Origin: Sphingobacterium faecale
GTDB lineage: Bacteria > Bacteroidota > Bacteroidia > Sphingobacteriales > Sphingobacteriaceae
Length of the DNA stretch: 64,000 nt
Direction: 5' to 3'
Assembly: GCF_016746095.1 (NCBI RefSeq)
Contig: NZ_JAERTY010000008.1
Span: 248,001 to 312,000, forward strand
Notes under the pieces: generated by a model
Told to the model about the DNA's origin: nothing
Seen by the model: the letters and a program-made list of their open reading frames with translations, nothing else
Databases searched by the model: none
Shown: positions 52,081 to 60,039 of the stretch, one piece after another
Layout: each line of letters opens with the position of its first letter
Position numbering within the stretch: position 1 is the first letter of the stretch
Made by a program: the position numbers and the translations under genes

Positions 52081-52524
52081 CTACCATTGTTTAGCCATTA
52101 ACAAATCCAGGCTTATGTTTATATTGTCATTATCCAAATCAGAATAACTTAATAAAGAGAAATCAAAGTGATCTGGATAAAGCTGTTTAAGCAATTCTCC
52201 TAATTCCAAAATGCTTTCTGTTCTTATTTTATAATCGCTTTCCACCTTGCAATTGTTAATTGTTAAAAGAAGTGAGATTTTAATATTTTCATTCAACCAA
52301 TTCGTTTTTCGGAATAACCACAGATACTTCGAAATACTTTCCACAGGTCGCAGATTATTTTCGTATTCTACAATAACCACCTTGTTCGCAAAATAGTAGG
52401 CATCGTCTGGTCTTATTCTATACTTTCTATTGTTGATAATAAGCTTTTTGTCATATTTGTGAGTAATGTGATTCTTCTCTTCAAAATATAGTGCTACTAT
52501 TTGTTTGGTATCATTTGTAGTCAT
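52081..52524 (-). CDS. small hypothetical protein, nuclease-like motif
   Basis: 147 residues. RKYRIRPDDAYYFANKVVIVEYENNLRPVESISKYLWLFRKTNW resembles the P-D ... E-x-E ... K-Y pattern of small PD-(D/E)xK-like proteins; other parts are unassigned. It starts 9 bases after the AbiJ-NTD4-like gene, so the two form an operon. Could be an effector or a partner of that protein. Confidence 0.55.
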   Translation of the reverse strand: MTTNDTKQIVALYFEEKNHITHKYDKKLIINNRKYRIRPDDAYYFANKVVIVEYENNLRPVESISKYLWLFRKTNWLNENIKISLLLTINNCKVESDYKIRTESILELGELLKQLYPDHFDFSLLSYSDLDNDNINISLDLLMAKQW

Positions 52525-52533
52525 AAAAATTTG

Positions 52534-53346
52534 TTAAAGATCATCCCATACAGCAGGTGGTGGTTTTAGTGAATTCTTCTTCTTGGCTAAATAAGTTGAA
52601 ATTGAAGCGGATAACCCTAACATCAATTCAGCTTCTTCATAGGAAGGTTCTCCTTGTTCACGAAGATGCCTTCCTTGCTCCGAAGAAAAGCCCCATATCT
52701 TTTCCACAATAATATCGATTGTAGGGGGAACTATTTCACGATTTCTTTTGATAAGTTCGCCTAATGTGATTTTGTTATTCCCAACAAGGTCTCTAGCAAC
52801 GCATTCTAAACTAGCTACACCATGCTGAATCGCTCCAGTAATATCAGGATTAGGTCTTCTTGAAAGATCATTAATGGCTTCCCTTATCTCATTTTGAGCC
52901 GTATGTAGTTTAGCTTCTCCTAATTCTTTAATGGCCTTTCCTAAATCATCTTCAAATAACTCTTCTCCGCGAAATACTATATGACCATTGTTTAACTTCC
53001 AGCCTATTCCATTGGCTTTGAAATAATCATTGATTTCTTCGGTGAATTCCGCTTTCCGCTGGATAGTTTGGTGAAATCTTTCAATTATATCATAGATATA
53101 AAACCATTCGCACTCTTCCATCCATTCTCTTACTTCATTGCTGATATTGGGCTCTCCCCAATTATACTGGGTTTGCGGTGATACTCGTAGTACACGGCAA
53201 ATAGTTTCTCTTACAGATGTTGAGGACAATCCTAAGTCATATAATAGTTGAGGGATAAATTGTCTCAATCCTACCGGTGCATCCTCTCTAGTTGTAATTT
53301 CTTTTTCAGAAGAAGAGTGTCCATTACGCTTTGAAAATCTTTTCAT
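52534..53346 (-). CDS. AbiJ N-terminal domain 4 (AbiJ-NTD4)-like abortive infection protein
   Basis: 270 residues. The N-terminus MKRFSKRNGHSSSEKEITTREDAPVGLRQFIPQLLYDL, then EWMEECEWFYIYDIIERFHQTI and FTEEINDYFKANGIGWKLNNGHIVFRGEELFEDDLGKAIKEL, follow the AbiJ-NTD4 pattern (F-S-x-R-x-G start; gIgWkl.nG.iv.rg). The C-terminal 100 residues (ALNDLSRRPNPDITGAIQHGVASLECVARDLVGNNKITLGELI-like) match the abortive-infection C-terminal/HEPN-like unit. These proteins are linked to phage defence; the mechanism is not known to me. First gene of a minus-strand operon. Confidence 0.72.
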   Translation of the reverse strand: MKRFSKRNGHSSSEKEITTREDAPVGLRQFIPQLLYDLGLSSTSVRETICRVLRVSPQTQYNWGEPNISNEVREWMEECEWFYIYDIIERFHQTIQRKAEFTEEINDYFKANGIGWKLNNGHIVFRGEELFEDDLGKAIKELGEAKLHTAQNEIREAINDLSRRPNPDITGAIQHGVASLECVARDLVGNNKITLGELIKRNREIVPPTIDIIVEKIWGFSSEQGRHLREQGEPSYEEAELMLGLSASISTYLAKKKNSLKPPPAVWDDL

Positions 53347-53746
53347 AAATTAAATTATCATATATTAACAAAGATAATAAACCAATAATACTTTGCCTAG
53401 ATGAGATTTGGCACTTGCAGACCTCATCGTGTGCGGATAATATTAAGATTCAAGGCAACATTGAATCCTTACCTTTGTGAAAAGCAATAAAAACATAGAG
53501 TTGGATATGTATTTAGTTGTTTTTTAGCTACTTCCATGAGGACTACGCAGGAATATTTTGATTTGGTATTACAAAACACTGAAAAATATTTACTTGGGAA
53601 AAACAAATACAACATGAAAATTTATTAGATGATTGTTTGGGAAAACTTCGGATGAATTTGTATAAACTGCTTTTCAAGTATAATTGTTTGATGTATCTTA
53701 GTTTTAGTGATTCCAGAAGAGGATGTGTAATAGCTAAATAAAACTT
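53347..53746. promoter_or_regulatory. divergent intergenic region
   Basis: AT-rich, 400 bases between the AbiJ-like operon and the HNH gene. It must contain promoters for both. A decayed small gene occupies 53536-53741 (separate entry); the rest shows nothing further. Confidence 0.45.
53536..53741 (+). pseudogene. small frameshifted gene
   Basis: An ATG at 53536 opens MRTTQEYFDLVLQNTEKYLLGKNK and hits a stop at 53626; in the neighbouring frame the text continues NLLDDCLGKLRMNLYKLLFKYNCLMYLSFSDSRRGCVIAK to a TAA at 53739-53741. Both halves read like real protein, so one indel has probably split a gene of about 68 codons. It ends 5 bases before the HNH start. No family recognised; a programmed frameshift or sequencing error is possible. 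Confidence 0.45.
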
Positions 53747-54487
53747 ATGTTTGATACATTTATTGAAATGAATTTTGATCACGCTTATCGCTTTGCTTCA
53801 AGTATAAGAGATACAGTTCTATCTAATAATCCCGAAGAATATTTTTTAGATTTCCTTGATTTAGATTTAGAAGGTACGGTTAAACCTAAAAAAGAAACAA
53901 TTTTGCATGTTTTTATAAGTAACCACGTGTCGTTTCAATTTGAGTATTATGTAAAAAAAGGAGAGAGAGAGGAAGTCGCCAATGAATTCGAAAGTCTATT
54001 TAAGAGCTATAAACACAAGTATCGTAAGTCGAGAAGAAAAGATTACGAATACTTGTTATATCTTGAAAAGGAATTCAATAATAATATACTGCAAAAAATA
54101 GTTAATGAAACTTTTCAATTATTGTTTTCTGATCGTCTTTTTTGTATGGAATTTAACAAGCTGGTATCCGAATATGTAAGTGAGTTGAAGTTTGTGGATA
54201 ATCCTAAAATTCTTTCTTCAGATGGGAAAGTTATTAGATGTGCATATTTCCAAAGCTGGGTGCAGAAAGCAATCTTTTATAGAGATAAAGGATGTTGTGC
54301 AATTTGCCTGTCTGACTTGTCTGGCTTGTTGAAAACTGATTTTCATAAAGCAATTGATCATATAGTTCCTATAAATTTAGGAGGAACAAATGATATAACC
54401 AATTTTCAATTAATTTGTAGATCATGTAATTCAAAAAAATCTGGTAAGGTCATCAAGACTTCTAAATATTATTCCCCTTTCTTTTAA
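53747..54487 (+). CDS. HNH endonuclease domain protein
   Basis: 246 residues. The C-terminal HNH domain starts near residue 183: CCAICLSDLSGLLKTDFHKAIDHIVPINLGGTNDITNFQLICRSCNSKKSGK with two CxxC pairs (zinc) and the D-H catalytic pair. The 180-residue N-terminal part is helical and charged (YVKKGEREEVANEFESLFKSYKHKYRKSRRKDYEYLLYLEKEF) and unrecognised; it may be a sensor or DNA-binding part. Last gene before the tRNA-Asn att site, in an AT-rich cargo region, which supports a defence nuclease. Confidence 0.82.
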   Translation: MFDTFIEMNFDHAYRFASSIRDTVLSNNPEEYFLDFLDLDLEGTVKPKKETILHVFISNHVSFQFEYYVKKGEREEVANEFESLFKSYKHKYRKSRRKDYEYLLYLEKEFNNNILQKIVNETFQLLFSDRLFCMEFNKLVSEYVSELKFVDNPKILSSDGKVIRCAYFQSWVQKAIFYRDKGCCAICLSDLSGLLKTDFHKAIDHIVPINLGGTNDITNFQLICRSCNSKKSGKVIKTSKYYSPFF

Positions 54488-54644
54488 ATGTTTATTTCAT
54501 TTTTTTTGTTACAAAGATGTAACAGAACATTTTCAAGAAAGAAAAATTTTTGTTAAATTTGTCATTGTAAATCAAAAACGTTGGTTTGTAAATCCTTTAA
54601 TAATAGTTAGTTATTGGTTATGTGTTGTTTGGAGATTACAGCAT

Positions 54645-54721
54645 TTCTCAGTAGCTTATCGGGTTAGATCATCTGACTGTTAATCAGAGGGTCGCTGGTT
54701 CGAGCCCAGCTTCAGGAGCCA
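54645..54721 (+). tRNA. tRNA-Asn (GTT), degenerate 5' half; probable ICE attachment site
   Basis: The anticodon arm (tctga ct GTT aa tcaga, anticodon 54679-54681), the T arm (gctgg ttcgagc ccagc) and the 3' strand ttcagga-g-cca are perfect. The 5' side is not: acceptor strand ttctcag gives one mismatch and two wobbles with ttcagga, and the D-stem has a C-T mismatch. Such a gene with an intact 3' half and altered 5' half is what remains when an element inserts into a tRNA 3' end. It may be unable to fold as a functional tRNA. Confidence 0.7.
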
Positions 54722-54731
54722 TGTTTGTAAA

Positions 54732-54760
54732 GCCATCAACAGATGTTGATGGCTTTTTTT
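54732..54760 (+). terminator. rho-independent terminator downstream of the tRNA-Asn
   Basis: gccatcaac pairs with gttgatggc around a 4-base loop, followed by seven T. It would also cover the convergent rlmF transcript only weakly. Confidence 0.85.
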
Positions 54761-54763
54761 GTA

Positions 54764-55678
54764 TTACCATTTCCAGGCAAGAATTCTTGAAACTTTTTGA
54801 CCCTGCTGCATAGGGATGATTTCTATTGCGGTAGCTTTGTGGTATTCGAGTATGGCGATCAGGGGTTTTATGTGGTCTTTGCTCGAAACGAGGGTAGTAA
54901 TCCAATTGAGCTGATCTCTGAACTTCATACTTTCGTAAATAAGCTTACTTATAAAAGCTTTTTCACCGCCAGGGTACCATAGTTCGTTGGGGTGACCTGC
55001 AAAGTTCTGAACGGTAGGCTGTTCTTTGTTCTTGTGTAGGTTCTGAAATTTTCTTGAACTTACTTTCCAGTTGTCTTCACGTGATTTGAAAAAAGGAGGA
55101 TTACAGATGACCGCATTGAAGCGATCCTTGTCAAACACGACGCCTTGGAGTATGTGTTCTTTGTCGTCTTGGAACCTGAGTTGTATTTTCTTTTTGAGCC
55201 ATGAGTTTTTGTTGATGTTTATTTCGGCGTTTTGAATAGACTTCATGTCAATCTCTGTCGCTGTGAAATCCCAAAGGTATTCTTGTGCTCCTATGATTGG
55301 GTAGACCAAGCTTGACCCCGTCCCGATGTCAAGTACCTTGACTTTTTCGCCAGTTGGAATGTGACCATCGTTGTCTTTTGCCAAAATGTCGGCGATATAG
55401 TGTATGTAGTCTGCTCTTCCAGGTATACCTGGGCAAAGGCTATTGGGGCTAATCTGCCAGTTTTTGATTTTGTACTCACTGGTAAGTAAGGCCTTGTTCA
55501 GTTCGAATACCGCCTTTGGGTTAGCAAAGTCGATGCTTTGGGTACCGAAGTCGTTCGTAAATATGAAGGCGAGAAGGGCTGGGTTGCTTTTACACAGTTT
55601 GTCCATCTGGTAGCCGTTGCGGTGCTTGTTACGCGGATGCAGTTTTGAAGAAGTTGCGCCTTTTTGAATCATGTTCAT
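54764..55678 (-). CDS. rlmF: 23S rRNA (adenine(1618)-N(6))-methyltransferase RlmF
   Basis: 304 residues. Motif I VLDIGTGSSLVYPIIGA, ATEID, and motif IV VICNPPFFKSRED identify an N6-adenine methyltransferase; HPRNKHRNGYQMDKLCKSNPALLAFIFTNDFGTQSIDFANPKAVFELNKALL and the C-terminal LAWKW ending are RlmF-specific. It methylates A1618 of 23S rRNA (E. coli numbering). First core-chromosome gene to the right of the tRNA. Confidence 0.93.
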   Translation of the reverse strand: MNMIQKGATSSKLHPRNKHRNGYQMDKLCKSNPALLAFIFTNDFGTQSIDFANPKAVFELNKALLTSEYKIKNWQISPNSLCPGIPGRADYIHYIADILAKDNDGHIPTGEKVKVLDIGTGSSLVYPIIGAQEYLWDFTATEIDMKSIQNAEININKNSWLKKKIQLRFQDDKEHILQGVVFDKDRFNAVICNPPFFKSREDNWKVSSRKFQNLHKNKEQPTVQNFAGHPNELWYPGGEKAFISKLIYESMKFRDQLNWITTLVSSKDHIKPLIAILEYHKATAIEIIPMQQGQKVSRILAWKW

Positions 55679-55915
55679 TTACTGTTGTTGAAAGAGCAAA
55701 GGTACATTTGTAAGGTTATTAAATAGCATATAAAGGTAAAATTAGTGAGCTGAAGTGCCTTTTTTAATCTAGGGATTCGCTAATGCCAAGCATTTTATCT
55801 ATGTTTGGACGTTTATTAAATTAACTAGGTGTGTCTTCATGTAGAACAGTGTAATTGTACATACTGTATGTGGATGTGCTTAACGCATTAACAAATTTTA
55901 AAATCATAATTGTAG

Positions 55916-57841
55916 ATGATTAACATTACTCTCCCTGACGGTTCGGTGCGTCAGTATGAAAAAGGAACTACCGCTATGCAGGTAGCTCTATCTATCTCCG
56001 AAGGTTTAGCACGCAATGTATTAGCAGCAGAAGTAAATGGTGAAGTGTGGGACGCATCCCGTTCTATCGATACCGATGCTGCAGTCAAGTTGTTGACTTG
56101 GAATGATGATAAGGGCAAGTCTACTTTTTGGCACTCTTCTGCGCACTTGTTGGCAGAAGCGTTGGAAGAATTGTATCCAGGTATCAAATTTGGTATTGGT
56201 CCTTCTATCGAAACGGGCTTTTACTATGATGTGGACTTTGGTGATCAAATGTTTTCTTCTGACGATTTTAAGCAGATTGAAGATAAGATGCTGGAGTTGG
56301 CTAAGAAGAAAGAAGTGTTCGATAGAAGAAGTGTTTCTAAAGCGGAAGCGCTTGCTTACTTTGAAGATAAAGGAGACGAGTATAAACTGGATCTGATTAA
56401 AGATTTAGAGGATGGGTCGATTACCTTTTATTCGCAAGGTAATTTTACCGATCTGTGTCGAGGTCCACATATCCCGAATACAGGTTTTATCAAAGCTATT
56501 AAGCTGACCAATGTTGCTGGAGCCTATTGGCGCGGTGACGAAACTAGAAAGCAGTTGACCCGTATTTACGGTGTTACTTTCCCGAAAGCATCAGAGCTTA
56601 CAGATTATCTCAAGTTTATCGAAGAGGCCAAGAAGAGAGATCACCGTAAGCTAGGTAAAGAGTTGGAGCTTTTTGCTTTCTCTGAAAAAGTGGGTATGGG
56701 ATTGCCTTTATGGTTGCCAAAGGGAACAGCGTTAAGACAGAAGCTGACAGACTTTTTGCAAAGAGCACAGCTGAATTCGGGTTATGAGCCGGTAATGACC
56801 CCGCATATTGGACACAAACAGCTCTATATCACTTCAGGACATTATGAAAAATATGGAGCGGATTCTTTCCAGCCGATAAAAACGCCGGTAGAGGGAGAGG
56901 AGTTCTTGTTAAAACCAATGAACTGTCCTCACCACTGTGAGATATACAAGACTAAGCCTCGTTCGTATAAGGAATTGCCGGTTCGTTTTTCAGAGTTCGG
57001 AACGGTATATCGCTACGAACAATCAGGTGAGCTTCATGGCTTAACTCGTGTTCGTGGGTTTACACAAGATGATGCCCATTTATTCTGTCGTCCTGATCAG
57101 GTGAAGGAAGAATTTAAGAAAGTTATCGACCTGGTTCTTTATGTCTTTGGAGCGTTGGGCTTTAATGAATATACAGCGCAGGTTTCTTTACGTGATCCGG
57201 AGAATAAAACCAAATATATCGGTTCGGACGAAAACTGGGCTTTGGCTGAATCGGCTATCATTGAGGCTGCTGCTGAAAAAGGACTTCCAACTGTTGTGGA
57301 ATACGGTGAAGCTGCGTTTTACGGTCCTAAATTAGATTTCATGGTTAAGGATGCACTGGGCCGTAAATGGCAGTTGGGTACGATACAAGTTGACTATAAC
57401 TTGCCAGAGCGCTTTGAATTGGAATATACAGGAAGCGATAACCAAAAACATCGCCCTGTGATGATTCACCGTGCGCCGTTTGGTTCTATGGAAAGGTTCG
57501 TAGCAGTACTGATTGAACACTGTGGTGGACAGTTTCCGTTATGGCTTGCACCAGAGCAGTTTATCGTCTTGCCGGTATCAGAAAAATATGAAGATTATGC
57601 GCAAAAACTTTTAGAATCGCTAAATAATTCCGATATTCGCGGTCTAATCGATCTTCGTGACGAGAAAGTAGGGCGTAAGATCCGTGACGCTGAAGTCAAA
57701 AAATTGCCTTATATGCTTATTGTAGGCGAAAAAGAGATGGAAAGTGGCACAGTTTCTGTTCGTAAACACGGGTCAGTGGACTTGGGTTCGATGACGTCTG
57801 AAGAGTTTAGAGATTTATTAATAAAAGAAATAACCGTTTAA
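55916..57841 (+). CDS. thrS: threonine--tRNA ligase
   Basis: 641 residues, usual length. TGS domain ([46 protein letters not shown]), editing SAD domain with [16 protein letters not shown] and RGPHIPNTG, then the class II core: motif 2 [16 protein letters not shown], zinc site [11 protein letters not shown], motif 3 [20 protein letters not shown], and an anticodon-binding C-terminus. It heads a thrS-infC-rpmI-rplT cluster, the common bacterial order. Confidence 0.97.
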   Translation: MINITLPDGSVRQYEKGTTAMQVALSISEGLARNVLAAEVNGEVWDASRSIDTDAAVKLLTWNDDKGKSTFWHSSAHLLAEALEELYPGIKFGIGPSIETGFYYDVDFGDQMFSSDDFKQIEDKMLELAKKKEVFDRRSVSKAEALAYFEDKGDEYKLDLIKDLEDGSITFYSQGNFTDLCRGPHIPNTGFIKAIKLTNVAGAYWRGDETRKQLTRIYGVTFPKASELTDYLKFIEEAKKRDHRKLGKELELFAFSEKVGMGLPLWLPKGTALRQKLTDFLQRAQLNSGYEPVMTPHIGHKQLYITSGHYEKYGADSFQPIKTPVEGEEFLLKPMNCPHHCEIYKTKPRSYKELPVRFSEFGTVYRYEQSGELHGLTRVRGFTQDDAHLFCRPDQVKEEFKKVIDLVLYVFGALGFNEYTAQVSLRDPENKTKYIGSDENWALAESAIIEAAAEKGLPTVVEYGEAAFYGPKLDFMVKDALGRKWQLGTIQVDYNLPERFELEYTGSDNQKHRPVMIHRAPFGSMERFVAVLIEHCGGQFPLWLAPEQFIVLPVSEKYEDYAQKLLESLNNSDIRGLIDLRDEKVGRKIRDAEVKKLPYMLIVGEKEMESGTVSVRKHGSVDLGSMTSEEFRDLLIKEITV

Positions 57842-57853
57842 AATTTTAAACAT

Positions 57854-58414
57854 TTGGCATTAAAAAGACCTAGTGGTCCTAGACCACCGATGAGGAAAAA
57901 AGAACCGGAGCACCGTATCAACGAATTCATACGTGTGCCTGAGGTACGTTTAGTTGGGGATAATGTTGAGCCAGGAGTATATCCTACGCGCAAAGCGTTA
58001 GAGCTGGCTGATGAATTGGAGCTAGATCTAGTTGAGATTTCTCCGAATGCTGTTCCTCCTGTTTGTAAAATTGTTGATTACAGCAAGTTTATTTATGAGC
58101 AGAAGAAAAAGCAAAAGGAAATCAAAGCGAATGCCAAACAAACAGTTATTAAGGAGATTCGTTTTGGACCTAATACAAGTGAACACGATTTTGACTTCAA
58201 ATTAAAGCATGCTATGCGTTTTTTAGAGGCAGGAGAGAAAGTTCGTGCGTATGTACACTTTAAAGGGCGTGCTATTGTCTTTAAAGAGCAAGGAGAGATT
58301 TTATTGTTGAAATTTGCCCAGGCTTTAGAGGACTATGGTAAAGTAGAATTGTTACCTAAATTGGAAGGTAAACGTATGTTCTTGACGTTGGCTCCAAAAG
58401 GTGCTAAGAAATAA
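57854..58414 (+). CDS. infC: translation initiation factor IF-3
   Basis: 186 residues from a TTG start, 12 bases after thrS. Start at TTG fits the known use of rare start codons in infC (AUU in E. coli), which IF-3 itself discriminates against. [69 protein letters not shown] and [48 protein letters not shown] are the IF-3 N- and C-domain signatures. Confidence 0.96.
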   Translation: MALKRPSGPRPPMRKKEPEHRINEFIRVPEVRLVGDNVEPGVYPTRKALELADELELDLVEISPNAVPPVCKIVDYSKFIYEQKKKQKEIKANAKQTVIKEIRFGPNTSEHDFDFKLKHAMRFLEAGEKVRAYVHFKGRAIVFKEQGEILLLKFAQALEDYGKVELLPKLEGKRMFLTLAPKGAKK

Positions 58415-58450
58415 AAGTATTCTAACAGATTGATATAAATATTAAGTATT

Positions 58451-58651
58451 ATGCCAAAAGTAAAAACCAATTCCAGCGCTAAGAAACGTTTTAAAGTGAC
58501 TGGGACAGGTAAAATTGCAAGAAAAAGTGCTTACAAAAGCCACATCTTGACTAAAAAGACTACTAAACAAAAACGTAATCTTACGCAAACAGCTTATGTT
58601 TCTGATGGAGACTTAGGTAATGTAAAACGTATGTTAGTTCTTGGGAAGTAA
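58451..58651 (+). CDS. rpmI: 50S ribosomal protein L35
   Basis: 66 residues: [62 protein letters not shown]. Standard L35, 36 bases after infC. Confidence 0.97.
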   Translation: MPKVKTNSSAKKRFKVTGTGKIARKSAYKSHILTKKTTKQKRNLTQTAYVSDGDLGNVKRMLVLGK

Positions 58652-58750
58652 TCCTTTCTTAACAAAAAAAACAATATTTTTTGACCGGGTATAGGGTTGT
58701 AAGCTTGCTGAAAAACGTAACACCTTTTACCAAATTAAATTTTAATAATT

Positions 58751-59095
58751 ATGCCACGTTCGGTTAACGCAGTTGCTTCGAGAAGAAGAAGAAAAAGAAT
58801 TTTGAAATTAGCTAAAGGCTATTTCGGTTCACGTAGCAAAGTATATACTATTGCTAAAAATACAGTAGAAAAAGGTTTACAGTACGCTTACCGCGACCGT
58901 AAAACCAAAAAACGCGAGTTCAGAGCTTTATGGATTCAACGTATCAATGCAGGTGCCCGTCAGCACGGAATTTCTTATTCTAAGTTGATCGGTAAATTGA
59001 ATGCTAAGAATATCGGATTGAACCGTAAGGTTTTAGCTGACTTAGCTATGAATAACCCTGATGCTTTCAAAGCAGTTATTGACGCTGTAAATTAA
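58751..59095 (+). CDS. rplT: 50S ribosomal protein L20
   Basis: 114 residues: [84 protein letters not shown]. Standard L20. The 99 bases between rpmI and rplT could hold an L20 feedback site, as in other bacteria, but I see no clear mimic. Confidence 0.97.
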   Translation: MPRSVNAVASRRRRKRILKLAKGYFGSRSKVYTIAKNTVEKGLQYAYRDRKTKKREFRALWIQRINAGARQHGISYSKLIGKLNAKNIGLNRKVLADLAMNNPDAFKAVIDAVN

Positions 59096-59131
59096 TTTAG
59101 TTTTAAATCGCTGTCAATTTGTTAGATATTG

Positions 59132-59163
59132 AAAGGAACCCAATCGGGTTCCTTTTTCTTTTT
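59132..59163 (+). terminator. terminator of the thrS-infC-rpmI-rplT operon
   Basis: aaaggaaccc pairs perfectly with gggttccttt around the loop aatc, followed by a T-rich run. The remaining 237 bases up to the next gene show nothing recognisable. Confidence 0.88.
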
Positions 59164-59400
59164 TACTGGTCTATATATACTTGCTATGTAGAGGTCATTA
59201 TCGTGATTTGGGGCCTTTAAATTTTATGAACTACGTTTTTGAAAGGGCGCAACTCTCAGATGAATGATTGTGCTATATATAGGGTAGGGCTCGGTTATTA
59301 GGGCTTAATATGCTTATAGTAGAGTTAGGGGCGCACAAGAGGTATGTAAGGAAAACTGTTTTGTTTTTCTTATCTTTAAGAAAGTTACCTTTAATCATGT

Positions 59401-59991
59401 ATGATGGAAAGTGTTAAAGTATCTTTGGCATTTATGCCTTGTGAAAAAGTTAATGCCAAAATCAAAGGCATAAAAGATGTGCTAAAATCCTTGGTCGGTT
59501 GGTATTCTAGTTGTAATGCTGCGGGACATATTACAATCTGTGAATTTGAGACCACCGAGGATCAATTGGAAGGTATAGTGGCGCTATTGCGCGAAGAATT
59601 GAACTATGAGCATGCGCAATACGTTTATTTCAACGACTATTCGGTCTTTCAAAATGGGGATAGTTATACCTACTATATTGCACCAACAGTGCAATCCCGA
59701 TATTATTTTAACCAGCGCTCTGCAGTAGTTATCAATGCGCTGAAAGGAAAGTTTTCTTTACGTTCTATCTCTAAAGAACCGCATCTGTCTATTGGTCGGC
59801 GTCTTGAGGAAAATATGCTTAAGGAGGCAAAGAATAACCTTCAACAAATTGATCTGGATTTTTTCTGTGATGCTGTATTTATACGTGTGTTCAATCCTGT
59901 CGTGAAACAGTATGATATATATGCGAAAATTCCATTTGGAGGAAAAGAAAGAAAGGTATACGCATCGGGACAATTAAGCTTTAATTTTTAG
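59401..59991 (+). CDS. 2H phosphoesterase / 2'-5' RNA ligase family protein
   Basis: 196 residues. The two H-x-[TS]-x motifs are AGHITICEFE and PHLSIGRRL, spaced about 80 residues apart as in the family. An ATG at 59401 begins MMESVKVSLAF; the second Met is equally possible. The substrate (2',5' or cyclic phosphodiester RNA) is not predictable. Confidence 0.85.
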   Translation: MMESVKVSLAFMPCEKVNAKIKGIKDVLKSLVGWYSSCNAAGHITICEFETTEDQLEGIVALLREELNYEHAQYVYFNDYSVFQNGDSYTYYIAPTVQSRYYFNQRSAVVINALKGKFSLRSISKEPHLSIGRRLEENMLKEAKNNLQQIDLDFFCDAVFIRVFNPVVKQYDIYAKIPFGGKERKVYASGQLSFNF

Positions 59992-59993
59992 AT

Positions 59994-60028
59994 ACAAAAA
60001 AGCATCATTTTTAATGATGCTTTTTTGT
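59994..60028. terminator. bidirectional terminator between convergent genes
   Basis: A perfect 16-base stem (acaaaaaagcatcatt against aatgatgcttttttgt) with a 3-base loop; A and T runs on both sides serve the 2H gene and lon. Confidence 0.88.
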
Positions 60029-60039
60029 AAAGTTTACTT

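Noticed and set aside
50177..54487. Complete restriction-modification system
   Set aside because: Nuclease-like proteins are present but no specificity subunit or adjacent methyltransferase; the C5 methyltransferase is 20 kb away in the mob region.
58652..58750. L20 autoregulatory leader between rpmI and rplT
   Set aside because: The spacer contains no convincing rRNA mimic or pseudoknot by eye.
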